In this document: piece after piece, positions 1 to 6,108 of the stretch
How positions within the stretch are numbered: the first letter of the stretch is position 1
How the letters are laid out: every line of letters begins with the position of its first letter
Assembly (NCBI GenBank): GCA_036397975.1
Contig: DASWHW010000178.1
Coordinates: forward strand, 1 to 6,487
DNA: 6,487 nucleotides
Origin: SZUA-287 sp036397975
GTDB taxonomy: Bacteria > Bacteroidota > Ignavibacteria > UBA10030 > UBA6906
Reading direction: 5' to 3'
Program-made: the position numbers and the translations under genes
Notes under the pieces: model-generated
What the model was told of the DNA's origin: nothing
Databases searched by the model: none
The model's input: only the letters and a program-made list of their open reading frames with translations

Positions 1-595
1 TGACTTTCTCGATCGCAACTCCGGCTTTGAGCAGGGACTTCTGTCGTCGACGGAGCATCGTTCGTTCGACACCGGAGAGCGATTCTTCGTATCTCTCCCA
101 GTTCGATGGTAACTTCATCACAACGTGAGGAATACATTTCGTGTCGTACCGGAATCCAACGGCTTTCGATTTGAGTGTGTCAAGAAACTCGGAGGTAGGA
201 GAGAATCGAAAAAGTTCTACAATGTCACAGCGCTTCTCGGCAAGTTCTCGTTTTAACCAACCACTGAGTGTTCTACTGATCTCGCTCTGACGAGAACCGA
301 GGAGAAGAGGGGTATATTCTCCATAAATGTGCCGCGTGCCGAGCAATCGCAATCTCTGAAGATGGAGTATCCCAAGGCGGATCTTCTCCAGGAAAAGGGG
401 CAGAACCGCGAGTAACTCATTCCCCTGCCAAACGGTGACGACGCGGAGCGTGTATCCGTTTCCGTAGACATTCCACCAATGTCGGTTCCAAGAGGAAGTC
501 TGAAATACTGTTCCCCGAATTCGGGTGTGGAGTTGATCCCATTGATTGCGGATTGCGTCTAATCCTTCGAGAGAATCAATAATCTCAATGGACAT
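1..595 (-). CDS. CelD/BcsL-type GNAT acetyltransferase, 3' end outside the window
   Basis: An open frame runs from an ATG at 595..593 to the window edge, giving 198 residues with no stop; the C-terminal half is missing. It is homologous to the gene just upstream (607..1953). Both start with an 'EII/EVV..LE/EDLD' strand and a helix ending in W (W19 here). Both then have a FQTSSWNRHWW-type motif (residues 31-41; YQTFSWQRTWW in the neighbour), a V..G.EL...PL strand around 55-67, and a basic helix near 180-190 (LRRRQKSL) matching NTRYNIKRKSRKL in the neighbour. This is the N-terminal half of proteins annotated as CelD/BcsL-type acetyltransferases of polysaccharide loci; the catalytic-side GNAT half would lie beyond base 1. 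The start follows the neighbour's TAA by 11 bp with no Shine-Dalgarno sequence, only an A-rich GAATAA leader, so the two genes should be co-transcribed. Expected role: cytoplasmic acyl transfer to a polysaccharide or its precursor. The acyl donor and target cannot be read. Confidence 0.85.
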   Translation of the reverse strand, partial: MSIEIIDSLEGLDAIRNQWDQLHTRIRGTVFQTSSWNRHWWNVYGNGYTLRVVTVWQGNELLAVLPLFLEKIRLGILHLQRLRLLGTRHIYGEYTPLLLGSRQSEISRTLSGWLKRELAEKRCDIVELFRFSPTSEFLDTLKSKAVGFRYDTKCIPHVVMKLPSNWERYEESLSGVERTMLRRRQKSLLKAGVAIEKV

Positions 596-606
596 TTATT
601 CGTGAG

Positions 607-1953
607 TTACGTCGATTGGGTTTTGGCACTGGGGGTCGTGGCAGGGGATTGTGATCGAAGATAATGCCTGCCCAGGTAATGGCGACCGATATGGAGGACA
701 GCCATTCCGCGGCTGAGTATGTATTGAGTCTGTTGACCTACCGACCGATGTCCCGTGGAACGGAACCTGCGGAATGAATAGAATTCACGTCGAGTACGTT
801 CCATTGCTTTTTTCTGGAACTCGATGAGGATGAAGAGGAGCAATCGTGCCCGAGCTCCTAAGGAGTTGCGTGTGCAACGGAACAGCCAGTTCCTGCTCGT
901 TGAGGATTTCCATTCGAGGTATTTGTACATTTCATCGCCCCGAAGAAAATCAAAGACCTTCATTCCCTCGGCAATTCCACGCTTGATTGCAATGCTGCGA
1001 AGAAGCAAACCCGGGCTTTGCTTCATAATCTCTGTGGGCCCAAACGCATTACACTGATACATGTACAGCCGGCTCTTGAATGAAAAGCCGAGGAAAGCCG
1101 CCACGCGGAGTCCATCCACTTTCAAGAACAGGAGAGTCAGCCAACCCCGCTGCGCAAACTGCTGTGCGATTTCATGGTGAAACATACGATGGCTTGGATC
1201 ATCGAACGCGCTGGGGAACCCGAGTGAATTCCATCGAGCACCGTGGACCTGGAAGAATCCCTCCATTCCACGCACAAGATTATCTTCTTCGCTCCGGTAA
1301 GCTTCTATTTCAAAATCGTAGTAGTCGTCCAGTTTGCGGGATTTTCTTTTGATGTTGTACCGCGTGTTTGGCCCAAGGTGCGAGACCATAGAATCCCAGC
1401 TGGTAGGGAGTTCGACGAACGGACAGACATTTCCTTGAAATGAATACACAACGATTTCTTGTTCCCGAAGAGAAGGAGCAACGAATTTCGAAAACGTCGA
1501 CTTCTCATTTGCATCTTCGATATCGACTATATCCCACTCAGCCCGAGTAGCTGTTAGGTATCGGGCGAACTCTTTACACACGACGGTTTCGTAGCCCGGG
1601 CGAACGATGATGTCAAGGTAGTCACTTAACCCGTTTCCAATGAAATGTATCCGCCAGGCAAAGGTTATTCCGAAAATTGACTCTCGGGCTGCATAGAGTG
1701 GCGCAATCCCAACCAATTCGCCGCCCATCCGGAAGACAAGGCATCTCAGGTCACGGTTCATCCCGTGATGTTTCCACCAAGTTCGTTGCCAGGAGAAGGT
1801 TTGATAGACTGAGGAATTACTGGTAAGAACTAAGGCCTCCCACTCATCGCCCAGTTGATCCAGGTCCTCGACGGTTCGAACAACCTCTACACTGCAACTG
1901 GCTGTCGACGCGAGTCTGTTTGGGGCGGGCTGCATCTGAGGTTTGCTTGTCAT
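607..1953 (-). CDS. CelD/BcsL-type GNAT acetyltransferase, polysaccharide-associated
   Basis: This 448-residue protein has no signal peptide. Residues about 20-180 form the N-terminal half (YQTFSWQRTWW at 50-60). Residues about 185-345 form a second GNAT-like half of the Acetyltransf_6/BioF2-like type: a basic helix NTRYNIKRKSRKL (196-208), a strand pair LTLLFLKVDG/RVAAFLGF (272-290), a PGLLL...I..GI..G helix (314-330), and the signature FDFLRGDEMYK (334-344). Such proteins are annotated as CelD/BcsL acetyltransferases of cellulose or exopolysaccharide loci, and by fold resemble FemAB-like aminoacyl transferases. O-acetylation or another acyl or aminoacyl transfer is therefore possible; the substrate is unknown. 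The C-terminal tail (about 361-448) is strongly basic, with a short hydrophobic patch LLLFILIEF (371-379) that may touch the membrane. It also holds a back-to-back GRHYLGRHYL (423-432). The ATG at 1953 is 128 bp after the response-regulator stop and has no clear ribosome binding site. Met7 is an alternative start that would not affect the domain. Confidence 0.9.
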   Translation of the reverse strand: MTSKPQMQPAPNRLASTASCSVEVVRTVEDLDQLGDEWEALVLTSNSSVYQTFSWQRTWWKHHGMNRDLRCLVFRMGGELVGIAPLYAARESIFGITFAWRIHFIGNGLSDYLDIIVRPGYETVVCKEFARYLTATRAEWDIVDIEDANEKSTFSKFVAPSLREQEIVVYSFQGNVCPFVELPTSWDSMVSHLGPNTRYNIKRKSRKLDDYYDFEIEAYRSEEDNLVRGMEGFFQVHGARWNSLGFPSAFDDPSHRMFHHEIAQQFAQRGWLTLLFLKVDGLRVAAFLGFSFKSRLYMYQCNAFGPTEIMKQSPGLLLRSIAIKRGIAEGMKVFDFLRGDEMYKYLEWKSSTSRNWLFRCTRNSLGARARLLLFILIEFQKKAMERTRREFYSFRRFRSTGHRSVGQQTQYILSRGMAVLHIGRHYLGRHYLRSQSPATTPSAKTQST

Positions 1954-2081
1954 TCCATCGCTTGCTTTGGGAAGAATGTCCGCCAGAGTTTGATTTTGAG
2001 CTATCCTCTGCGGAAAGGTCGGCTATAACCTATGGTATTTTGTCGTCTTTCGATGTGGCCTATGTCATACTCACGAAAGGA
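1954..2081 (-). other. 128-bp spacer inside the putative polysaccharide operon
   Basis: This is the gap between the receiver gene stop (TAG, 2082-2084) and the next ATG at 1953. I see no T-tract terminator, no strong hairpin, and no convincing -35/-10 pair on the minus strand. No reading frame here resembles the output domain of a response regulator, so the receiver does not look like a frameshifted longer protein. It is most simply an untranslated operon spacer; a weak internal promoter cannot be excluded. Confidence 0.4.
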
Positions 2082-2459
2082 CTATTCCTCCTCATCACCG
2101 GCGACGCCAATGGCAGTTCGGATTTTTTCCAGAAAGTTCTCGACCTCGATCGGCTTCTCGACATAGTCCCAGGCACCGTAACGGAGGGCGACTTCAGCGG
2201 ATTCAATCGATCCGTAACCCGTGACGACAATGATCTTGGATTTCGGATCGGCGGTGCGAATTTCTCTCAATACCTCGATGCCGTTCATACTTGGCAATCC
2301 AAGGTCGAGCAACACAAGGTCTGCCGAATGTTCCTTGAACATCATGATTCCTTGCGGTCCATCGGCTGTGGATGAGACGCTGTATCCCGCATTCTCAAGG
2401 ATATTACCCATGAGCATGAGGTGCATCTCGTCGTCATCGATAACTAGGACCGTGGCCAT
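2082..2459 (-). CDS. Stand-alone receiver-domain response regulator
   Basis: The 125 residues form one complete CheY-like receiver domain and nothing else. Visible hallmarks are the acidic pocket D8-D9-D10 after VLVID, the phospho-acceptor D52 in LLDLGLP, the conserved T80 in VVTGYG, and K102 in the EKP motif. An aromatic switch residue Y99 sits in DYVEKP. The GSIESAEVALRYGAWDY stretch resembles receivers of NtrC/AtoC-class regulators, yet no AAA+ or DNA-binding domain follows; the protein ends in an acidic GDEEE tail. All residues needed for phosphorylation by a histidine kinase are present, so it should be functional in the cytoplasm. With no output domain, it must act by binding a partner or as a phosphorelay intermediate. 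Its ATG shares one base with the glycosyltransferase stop codon (TAATG), implying translational coupling. The genetic setting suggests, without proving, that the partner belongs to the polysaccharide machinery. No cognate kinase lies in the window. Confidence 0.95.
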   Translation of the reverse strand: MATVLVIDDDEMHLMLMGNILENAGYSVSSTADGPQGIMMFKEHSADLVLLDLGLPSMNGIEVLREIRTADPKSKIIVVTGYGSIESAEVALRYGAWDYVEKPIEVENFLEKIRTAIGVAGDEEE

Positions 2460-2461
2460 TA
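2457..2461 (-). promoter_or_regulatory. TAATG stop/start overlap (translational coupling)
   Basis: On the minus strand the glycosyltransferase stop TAA (2461-2459) and the receiver ATG (2459-2457) share the A at 2459. No Shine-Dalgarno-like sequence precedes this ATG (upstream bases AAACGAAGTCTG). Re-initiation by the ribosome finishing the glycosyltransferase is the likely way the receiver is translated. This would tie the amounts of the two proteins together. Confidence 0.8.
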
Positions 2462-3745
2462 CAGACTTCGTTTGGGTTTTGGGAGGTTCTTGGTGGTCCC
2501 CTTGTGTTTTTCGTCGGAAGGCAATGGGGTTTCACGAGTGGTTCTGATCCACTCGCCGGTTTGTTCTTCTCGAAGCATCCGCGTGTATACTTGGAGTTTC
2601 CACAAGACAAATCTTGGTAAATGGCCTACTCCGCGAACCAGTAGCAATAAATTCCCGTAGGCTATGAATCCGATAATTACGTGAAGCAAGCCAAGCGTCA
2701 CTACAAACAACCAGGCCGCGAAAAACAAGAACATTGCTTCATTTCCCGCCAAAAAGAAAAAAAATGAAAGACCGGCCATGATTATGCAGAAGGTCATCAA
2801 GTTCACGAAAGGAGGGATCAGCAAATCGAGGATTGCATCAACGAAGTAAAACCTTCCTGTCTTCATGAGTTGTCGAAATAGCTGGGGAAGGTACTTCCTC
2901 ACTATCGGAAGCCTTCCTTTTTCCCAGCGGGATCTTTGACTCTCTGCATTCTTTGCGGAGGATGGCATCGTTGCCAGCACTTCGGCCTCTGGGGCAAATT
3001 TGACTGGAATTCCGTGAATCAAAAGGCTAAGACCATATTCAAGGTCTTCACTGAGAGAAAAAGCTGTCCAAGGTACCTCCTTGAGAGCCTTTGTGGAAAA
3101 ACACATGCCGTTTCCCTTGGCACCCGCATGTCCTCCAAACACACGCCTCCCCATTGGTCGGACATAGTTATATAGAATAAAACCGATGCGGGTTGCTTCG
3201 ATACTCCACACTCCCGCTTGAGGTTCAACGAGGTCACTGCTTTGCAGCGCCTGTGCACCACCCTCAAGATAGTAGTTCATCACTTTGAGGAAGTTCTTGC
3301 TGACTATCGAATCAGCATCGACAACGACAACCGCATCATACTTCGAGTCAGGAAGAACTTCGTCAAAACCCCATCGAAGCGCAAAACCCTTACCACGTTG
3401 TGCAGAATCAATACGCTCAAGGACAATGCTCCCAGCTGCCCGGGCGATCGAGGCGGTATCATCGTTGCAATTATCCGCTATGGTGACAATGTCAAAATTC
3501 TCCCGAGGATAATCAATCTCCTTGATACTTTTGATTGTCCTCTCAATTGAAAGAGCCTCATTATGAGACGGAATAAAAACAGCGAATCTTTGAAAATTGT
3601 TACTCTGAAATAACTTTTGTTTCCTGCTCAGCAATGCAAGGATGCTTAGGGCCGCCAAATATCCAGTGATCGTTGTGGTGGCAAGCAGGAGGAGTGACTG
3701 AAGGATCAGAATTATCGAAATGTCTAAGTTAAATATGTCCACCAA
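2459..3745 (-). CDS. Membrane-bound processive-type family 2 glycosyltransferase
   Basis: This 428-residue inner-membrane enzyme is predicted to polymerise a glycan from nucleotide-sugars. An N-terminal hydrophobic segment (about 9-39) is followed by a cytoplasmic GT-A domain. The domain opens with FAVFIPSHNE (54-63), then ADNCNDDT (90-97), the metal-binding DAD (143-145), the catalytic-base region SEDLEYG (232-238), and QRSRW (270-274), which fits QxxRW. That D, DxD, ED, QxxRW set is typical of cellulose-, hyaluronan- and poly-GlcNAc-synthase-like enzymes. Further hydrophobic segments lie at about 302-333 and 335-370, and the tail (398-428) is polar and basic. It is much shorter than BcsA and has no PilZ domain, so it resembles PgaC/IcaA-type enzymes in size. 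The sugar is unknown. The first codon chosen is TTG (3745-3743); GTG directly after it is an equally good start. An in-frame stop lies at 3788-3790 with no ATG between. It appears to head a four-gene operon. Confidence 0.93.
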   Translation of the reverse strand: MVDIFNLDISIILILQSLLLLATTTITGYLAALSILALLSRKQKLFQSNNFQRFAVFIPSHNEALSIERTIKSIKEIDYPRENFDIVTIADNCNDDTASIARAAGSIVLERIDSAQRGKGFALRWGFDEVLPDSKYDAVVVVDADSIVSKNFLKVMNYYLEGGAQALQSSDLVEPQAGVWSIEATRIGFILYNYVRPMGRRVFGGHAGAKGNGMCFSTKALKEVPWTAFSLSEDLEYGLSLLIHGIPVKFAPEAEVLATMPSSAKNAESQRSRWEKGRLPIVRKYLPQLFRQLMKTGRFYFVDAILDLLIPPFVNLMTFCIIMAGLSFFFFLAGNEAMFLFFAAWLFVVTLGLLHVIIGFIAYGNLLLLVRGVGHLPRFVLWKLQVYTRMLREEQTGEWIRTTRETPLPSDEKHKGTTKNLPKPKRSL

Positions 3746-3984
3746 GTAAGAATAAGCGTTTGCATCTATAAAAGCAATTCTCGGCAGTTATTCAGTGAAG
3801 ACAATACCCAGATGATTCCTTTGCCTTTGCCGCAAGAAACTGCATGGAACATTATCGGCTGCCGTATACTCCGGAGGGACAGAATGACCCAGTGCTGTTT
3901 AGTGAGCTATGCTTTTAGGTACTGAAGCCTAATATTAAACGAAATAGGAAGAAGGTACTTGTCGCAGTGTCTTACATTGTTATT
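3746..3984 (-). other. 239-bp intergenic region, probable operon boundary
   Basis: This is the largest gap in the window, between the T9SS cargo stop and the glycosyltransferase start, and where the gene theme changes from surface protein to polysaccharide. I see only minor structure. There is a tight CGGC-T-GCCG inverted repeat at 3856-3864, an 8-bp CTCCGGAG palindrome at 3869-3876, and a GGCAAA direct repeat near 3820-3833. No strong terminator hairpin with a T-tract follows the cargo gene. No open frame here looks like a real small gene. The promoter candidate nearest the glycosyltransferase is listed separately. Confidence 0.5.
3749..3777 (-). promoter_or_regulatory. Candidate promoter for the polysaccharide operon
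   Basis: On the minus strand TTGCTT (3777-3772) and TATTCT (3754-3749) are separated by exactly 17 bp, a sigma70-like layout. The -10 lies only 3 nt before the TTG and 6 nt before the following GTG, so transcription would begin at about the GTG and the message would be leaderless. An alternative -10, TATAGA (3770-3765), would leave a leader of about 15 nt but has no recognisable -35. FCB promoters often differ from the sigma70 consensus, so this call is weak. Confidence 0.25.
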
Positions 3985-5934
3985 CTATTTTAGGAGCATC
4001 ATCTTTTTCAGAAAAGAGTTTTTTTCCGCTGTCATCTTATAGAAATACAACCCGCTCGCGAACCCTGATCCGTTGAAAGTAATTGAATAATAGCCTGGCG
4101 CTTTTACTTCATCTACCAAAGTTCTCACTTTCTGTCCTATTAGGTTGTACATTTCTATCGTCACCGGGGATTCGTGCGGAACCGAATATTCAATAACTGT
4201 TGATGGATTGAACGGATTGGGATAGTTCTGGGACATCGCAAAGACGGTTGGTACATCCCCTCCCGACTTGTGCAGCCGCAATGCCCGGACTGCAGGATCT
4301 AGAATCTGAATCGATGCTCCGCTTGACAGCCTCCACGTCTGTCCATCACCATATGAAGTAACCCCCGTTACTTCATACTTTGTTCCGGTAGCGCCGTTGG
4401 TCAGAGTGACGGTTACCGGGTAGTGTGAAGACTGAAGTTGGATGACCCCATCAGCTGCCCTGCTGATTCTCATGTCGTTCGGGAAGCGGGCATCAAACGC
4501 ACCCACCGGCGCCACCGGAGGCATGCTGTAGGACAGCTCACTCACTCCCTCGGGGAGCGTGACGTCTGCATAGAGTGTTTGTGATGCACCCGTTCCATCA
4601 CTCAGCTCAAACGCAGGAGCCTTCGACAGATCCGCGAGCTGAACGACGACCTTCGCCGATCGTACGGTTGATCCACAAGACATCGAGATCGTCCCCGGGG
4701 TATTTGCACGCACCCAGTAACCCTCTCCCTGTTTGACGGTGTCGGCAGAATAATAGGAGCCGCTGAAACCGAACCATGTTCCCGGAATGACTATCGCACC
4801 CGGATCACTTACTGCCGACACGAGGACATCGCAACTTGGTCCGCCTACAAGATTCCATCCCAGCGCAAGTGTATCGGTAATGGAGGGAACGGGGAATCCC
4901 GTAATAGTCTCTGATGTTGCAGACGGGAATCTCAACCAATACCCTTTGGTCATTGCAAGAGAGTCCGTACCGTAATAGCTGCCGTTGAATCCAAAGAGGG
5001 TACCGGTGGTTGCTGTTGGAAACAGTGTCACGTAGTATTTGTCCGGAGGATCATCGGGTAATGACAGCAGATTCCACCCCAAGGAAACATCTTTGGTGAA
5101 ATCTATGTCGGCAGGGCCAAGTGGATGATTTGTATCAGAGGCTGTCCAACGGCCTGCCAAACATGTTCCAGCCTTACTGATTATGTTCAGTAGTGTATCT
5201 ACCGTGCCTCCTTGACGTCGCCACGTAAGCCCACTATCAGGTGAATGCCAAAGCTCGAGGAGATGTTCGGAGTGTCCATTGAGTTCGCTTTCACTGTAGT
5301 GTAATACCAGCGTGACGTTCAAGCCACTCGTCTGGGCCGATGTGATATCTACAAACCGCTCCGTCGACGTGAAGCCGTTACCAGAAGAAGCGATGCCCGA
5401 TGTTCGTTTTATTGTTGTCATTCCAGGCGCATCACCAGACCAGGAAACAGATGTTCCAATTCCGCCAAAGTCTGATATCGAAGTCGCACCCGAAAGATCA
5501 ACGGACTTTCTAATGATTCCTAGGAGATATCCTTGTTCGAAAATCTCCCCGTTTGACGTAAGAACGACATCGGCTCCTGACCCAGTTTGTAAAGTAATCC
5601 CGGGGGAGATTCTCAACGAATCTGTAACCGCAAGCTGTCCCCCCACTACATTTTTTGTTCCCGAGCCGGAGAGAATCAGACTGGAATACTGAACAGGCTC
5701 CACGGACTGATTGCCGCCAAAAAACTCAACCCTCCCATGAACCGTATCAGGTAATCCATTAGCTGCATACTTTATGAGAAGGTTACCCGGATTAGTAATC
5801 TGACCAGTATTCAACAAGTCTCCAGCGTGGACAGCTTTCGACGGAAACATTTCGAAGGCTAAAGTGACAAAAGCACAAAAGGCAATTTCATGCCATCCTC
5901 TCCAGGGTGACTCTTTTCGTGAGGTTTTGTGCAA
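3985..5934 (-). CDS. Secreted surface protein with T9SS type A sorting domain
   Basis: This 649-residue protein should cross the inner membrane by Sec and the outer membrane by the type IX system. The signal peptide has a basic start (HKTSRK), a hydrophobic core (about 17-27) and a predicted cut after AVHA (37). Residues 38-145 are short strand-turn units rich in Gly/Thr/Asn (LILSGSGTKNVVGGQLAV at 86-103). Residues 199-267 form a module with LHYSESELNG and SPDSGLTWRRQGG. Two GWNL...GF.GSYY...GYW.R units follow (286-335 and 359-409). Residues 425-545 include MPPVAPVGAFDARFPND (471-487). The C-terminal sorting domain (about 565-649) has QNYPNPFNPST (569-579), YNLIGQKVRTLVD and a terminal KKMMLLK; it is normally removed on export. 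There is no enzyme motif, so a structural or adhesive role is likely. The start is TTG (5934-5932): it is the only usual start between the upstream in-frame TGA (5964-5962) and the signal peptide core, and it has no Shine-Dalgarno sequence. Confidence 0.93.
   Translation of the reverse strand: MHKTSRKESPWRGWHEIAFCAFVTLAFEMFPSKAVHAGDLLNTGQITNPGNLLIKYAANGLPDTVHGRVEFFGGNQSVEPVQYSSLILSGSGTKNVVGGQLAVTDSLRISPGITLQTGSGADVVLTSNGEIFEQGYLLGIIRKSVDLSGATSISDFGGIGTSVSWSGDAPGMTTIKRTSGIASSGNGFTSTERFVDITSAQTSGLNVTLVLHYSESELNGHSEHLLELWHSPDSGLTWRRQGGTVDTLLNIISKAGTCLAGRWTASDTNHPLGPADIDFTKDVSLGWNLLSLPDDPPDKYYVTLFPTATTGTLFGFNGSYYGTDSLAMTKGYWLRFPSATSETITGFPVPSITDTLALGWNLVGGPSCDVLVSAVSDPGAIVIPGTWFGFSGSYYSADTVKQGEGYWVRANTPGTISMSCGSTVRSAKVVVQLADLSKAPAFELSDGTGASQTLYADVTLPEGVSELSYSMPPVAPVGAFDARFPNDMRISRAADGVIQLQSSHYPVTVTLTNGATGTKYEVTGVTSYGDGQTWRLSSGASIQILDPAVRALRLHKSGGDVPTVFAMSQNYPNPFNPSTVIEYSVPHESPVTIEMYNLIGQKVRTLVDEVKAPGYYSITFNGSGFASGLYFYKMTAEKNSFLKKMMLLK
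4708..5088 (-). repeat. Internal tandem duplication of a GWNL-GYW module
   Basis: Within the T9SS cargo, residues 283-335 and 356-409 share the order GWNL (286 and 359), GF-x-GSYY (315 and 389) and GYWxR (331 and 405), with an offset of 73-74 residues. The sequence between the anchors has diverged strongly, so this is an old protein-level duplication and not a recent DNA repeat. Such units occur in pairs or longer runs in secreted proteins of Ignavibacteria and relatives; their function is not known to me. Confidence 0.75.
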
Positions 5935-6007
5935 TTTGATAACCAGTTTTCTAAGCTCTAATCAAGAAAATGTTTGATAAAGAAAATTTAACAGGTTCGA
6001 TTGAGGA

Positions 6008-6069
6008 ACTCCATGTGACCACCGGAAAGATAGTTTGATCTATCTTCCGCTGGCCACTTTCCAAGGAGT
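6008..6069 (-). terminator. Long imperfect hairpin, possible terminator or mRNA-end structure
   Basis: The core spans 6015-6057: two arms of 19 and 18 nt around a 6-nt loop (6034-6039). They pair throughout except for two mismatched positions, one of which can be a G-U wobble in RNA, and one bulged base. An outer ACTCC/GGAGT pair (6008-6012 with 6065-6069) extends it across an internal loop. On the minus strand it begins 39 nt after the TAA of the upstream repeat protein and ends about 75 nt before the T9SS cargo start, as expected for a terminator or 3'-end protecting structure. There is no T-tract on either side, so a classical intrinsic terminator is not supported. A repeat-family (REP-like) element is the main alternative. 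Confidence 0.5.
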
Positions 6070-6108
6070 GTATCGCGATTCCGTCATATGCAAGTGTGTG
6101 CATCTAAA

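Noticed and set aside
253..471. Short minus-strand open frame of 72 codons
   Set aside because: It is out of frame with the acetyltransferase at 1..595, whose translation matches its paralogue motif by motif. The short frame is a shadow.
1954..2084. Receiver protein as a truncated NtrC-class regulator with a broken output domain
   Set aside because: The 128 bp after the stop show no remnant of an AAA+ or helix-turn-helix region in any frame, and 125 residues is a normal length for a receiver-only protein.
1920..2375. Plus-strand open frame of 151 codons opposite the receiver gene
   Set aside because: It lies antisense across a receiver domain with all its conserved residues, crosses a gene boundary, and its translation shows no recognisable domain. 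It is a shadow of the minus-strand gene.
3856..3876. CGGC-T-GCCG and CTCCGGAG palindromes as an operator
   Set aside because: Each is too short to stand out from chance and neither is repeated nearby. They are noted only in the intergenic entry.
5312..5692. Plus-strand open frame of 126 codons inside the T9SS cargo gene
   Set aside because: The minus strand here encodes a continuous, module-by-module recognisable secreted protein. The antisense translation has no domain features and no start context.
5937..5965. Promoter for the T9SS cargo (TTGATT, 17 bp, TTATCA)
   Set aside because: The -10 matches the consensus poorly and sits 2 nt before the start codon, which would place the transcript start inside the gene.
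5935..6108. Frameshift joining the repeat protein and the T9SS cargo into one gene
   Set aside because: The gap contains stops in the relevant frames and a large hairpin, no frame continues the repeats, and the cargo has its own convincing signal peptide. They are separate genes today.
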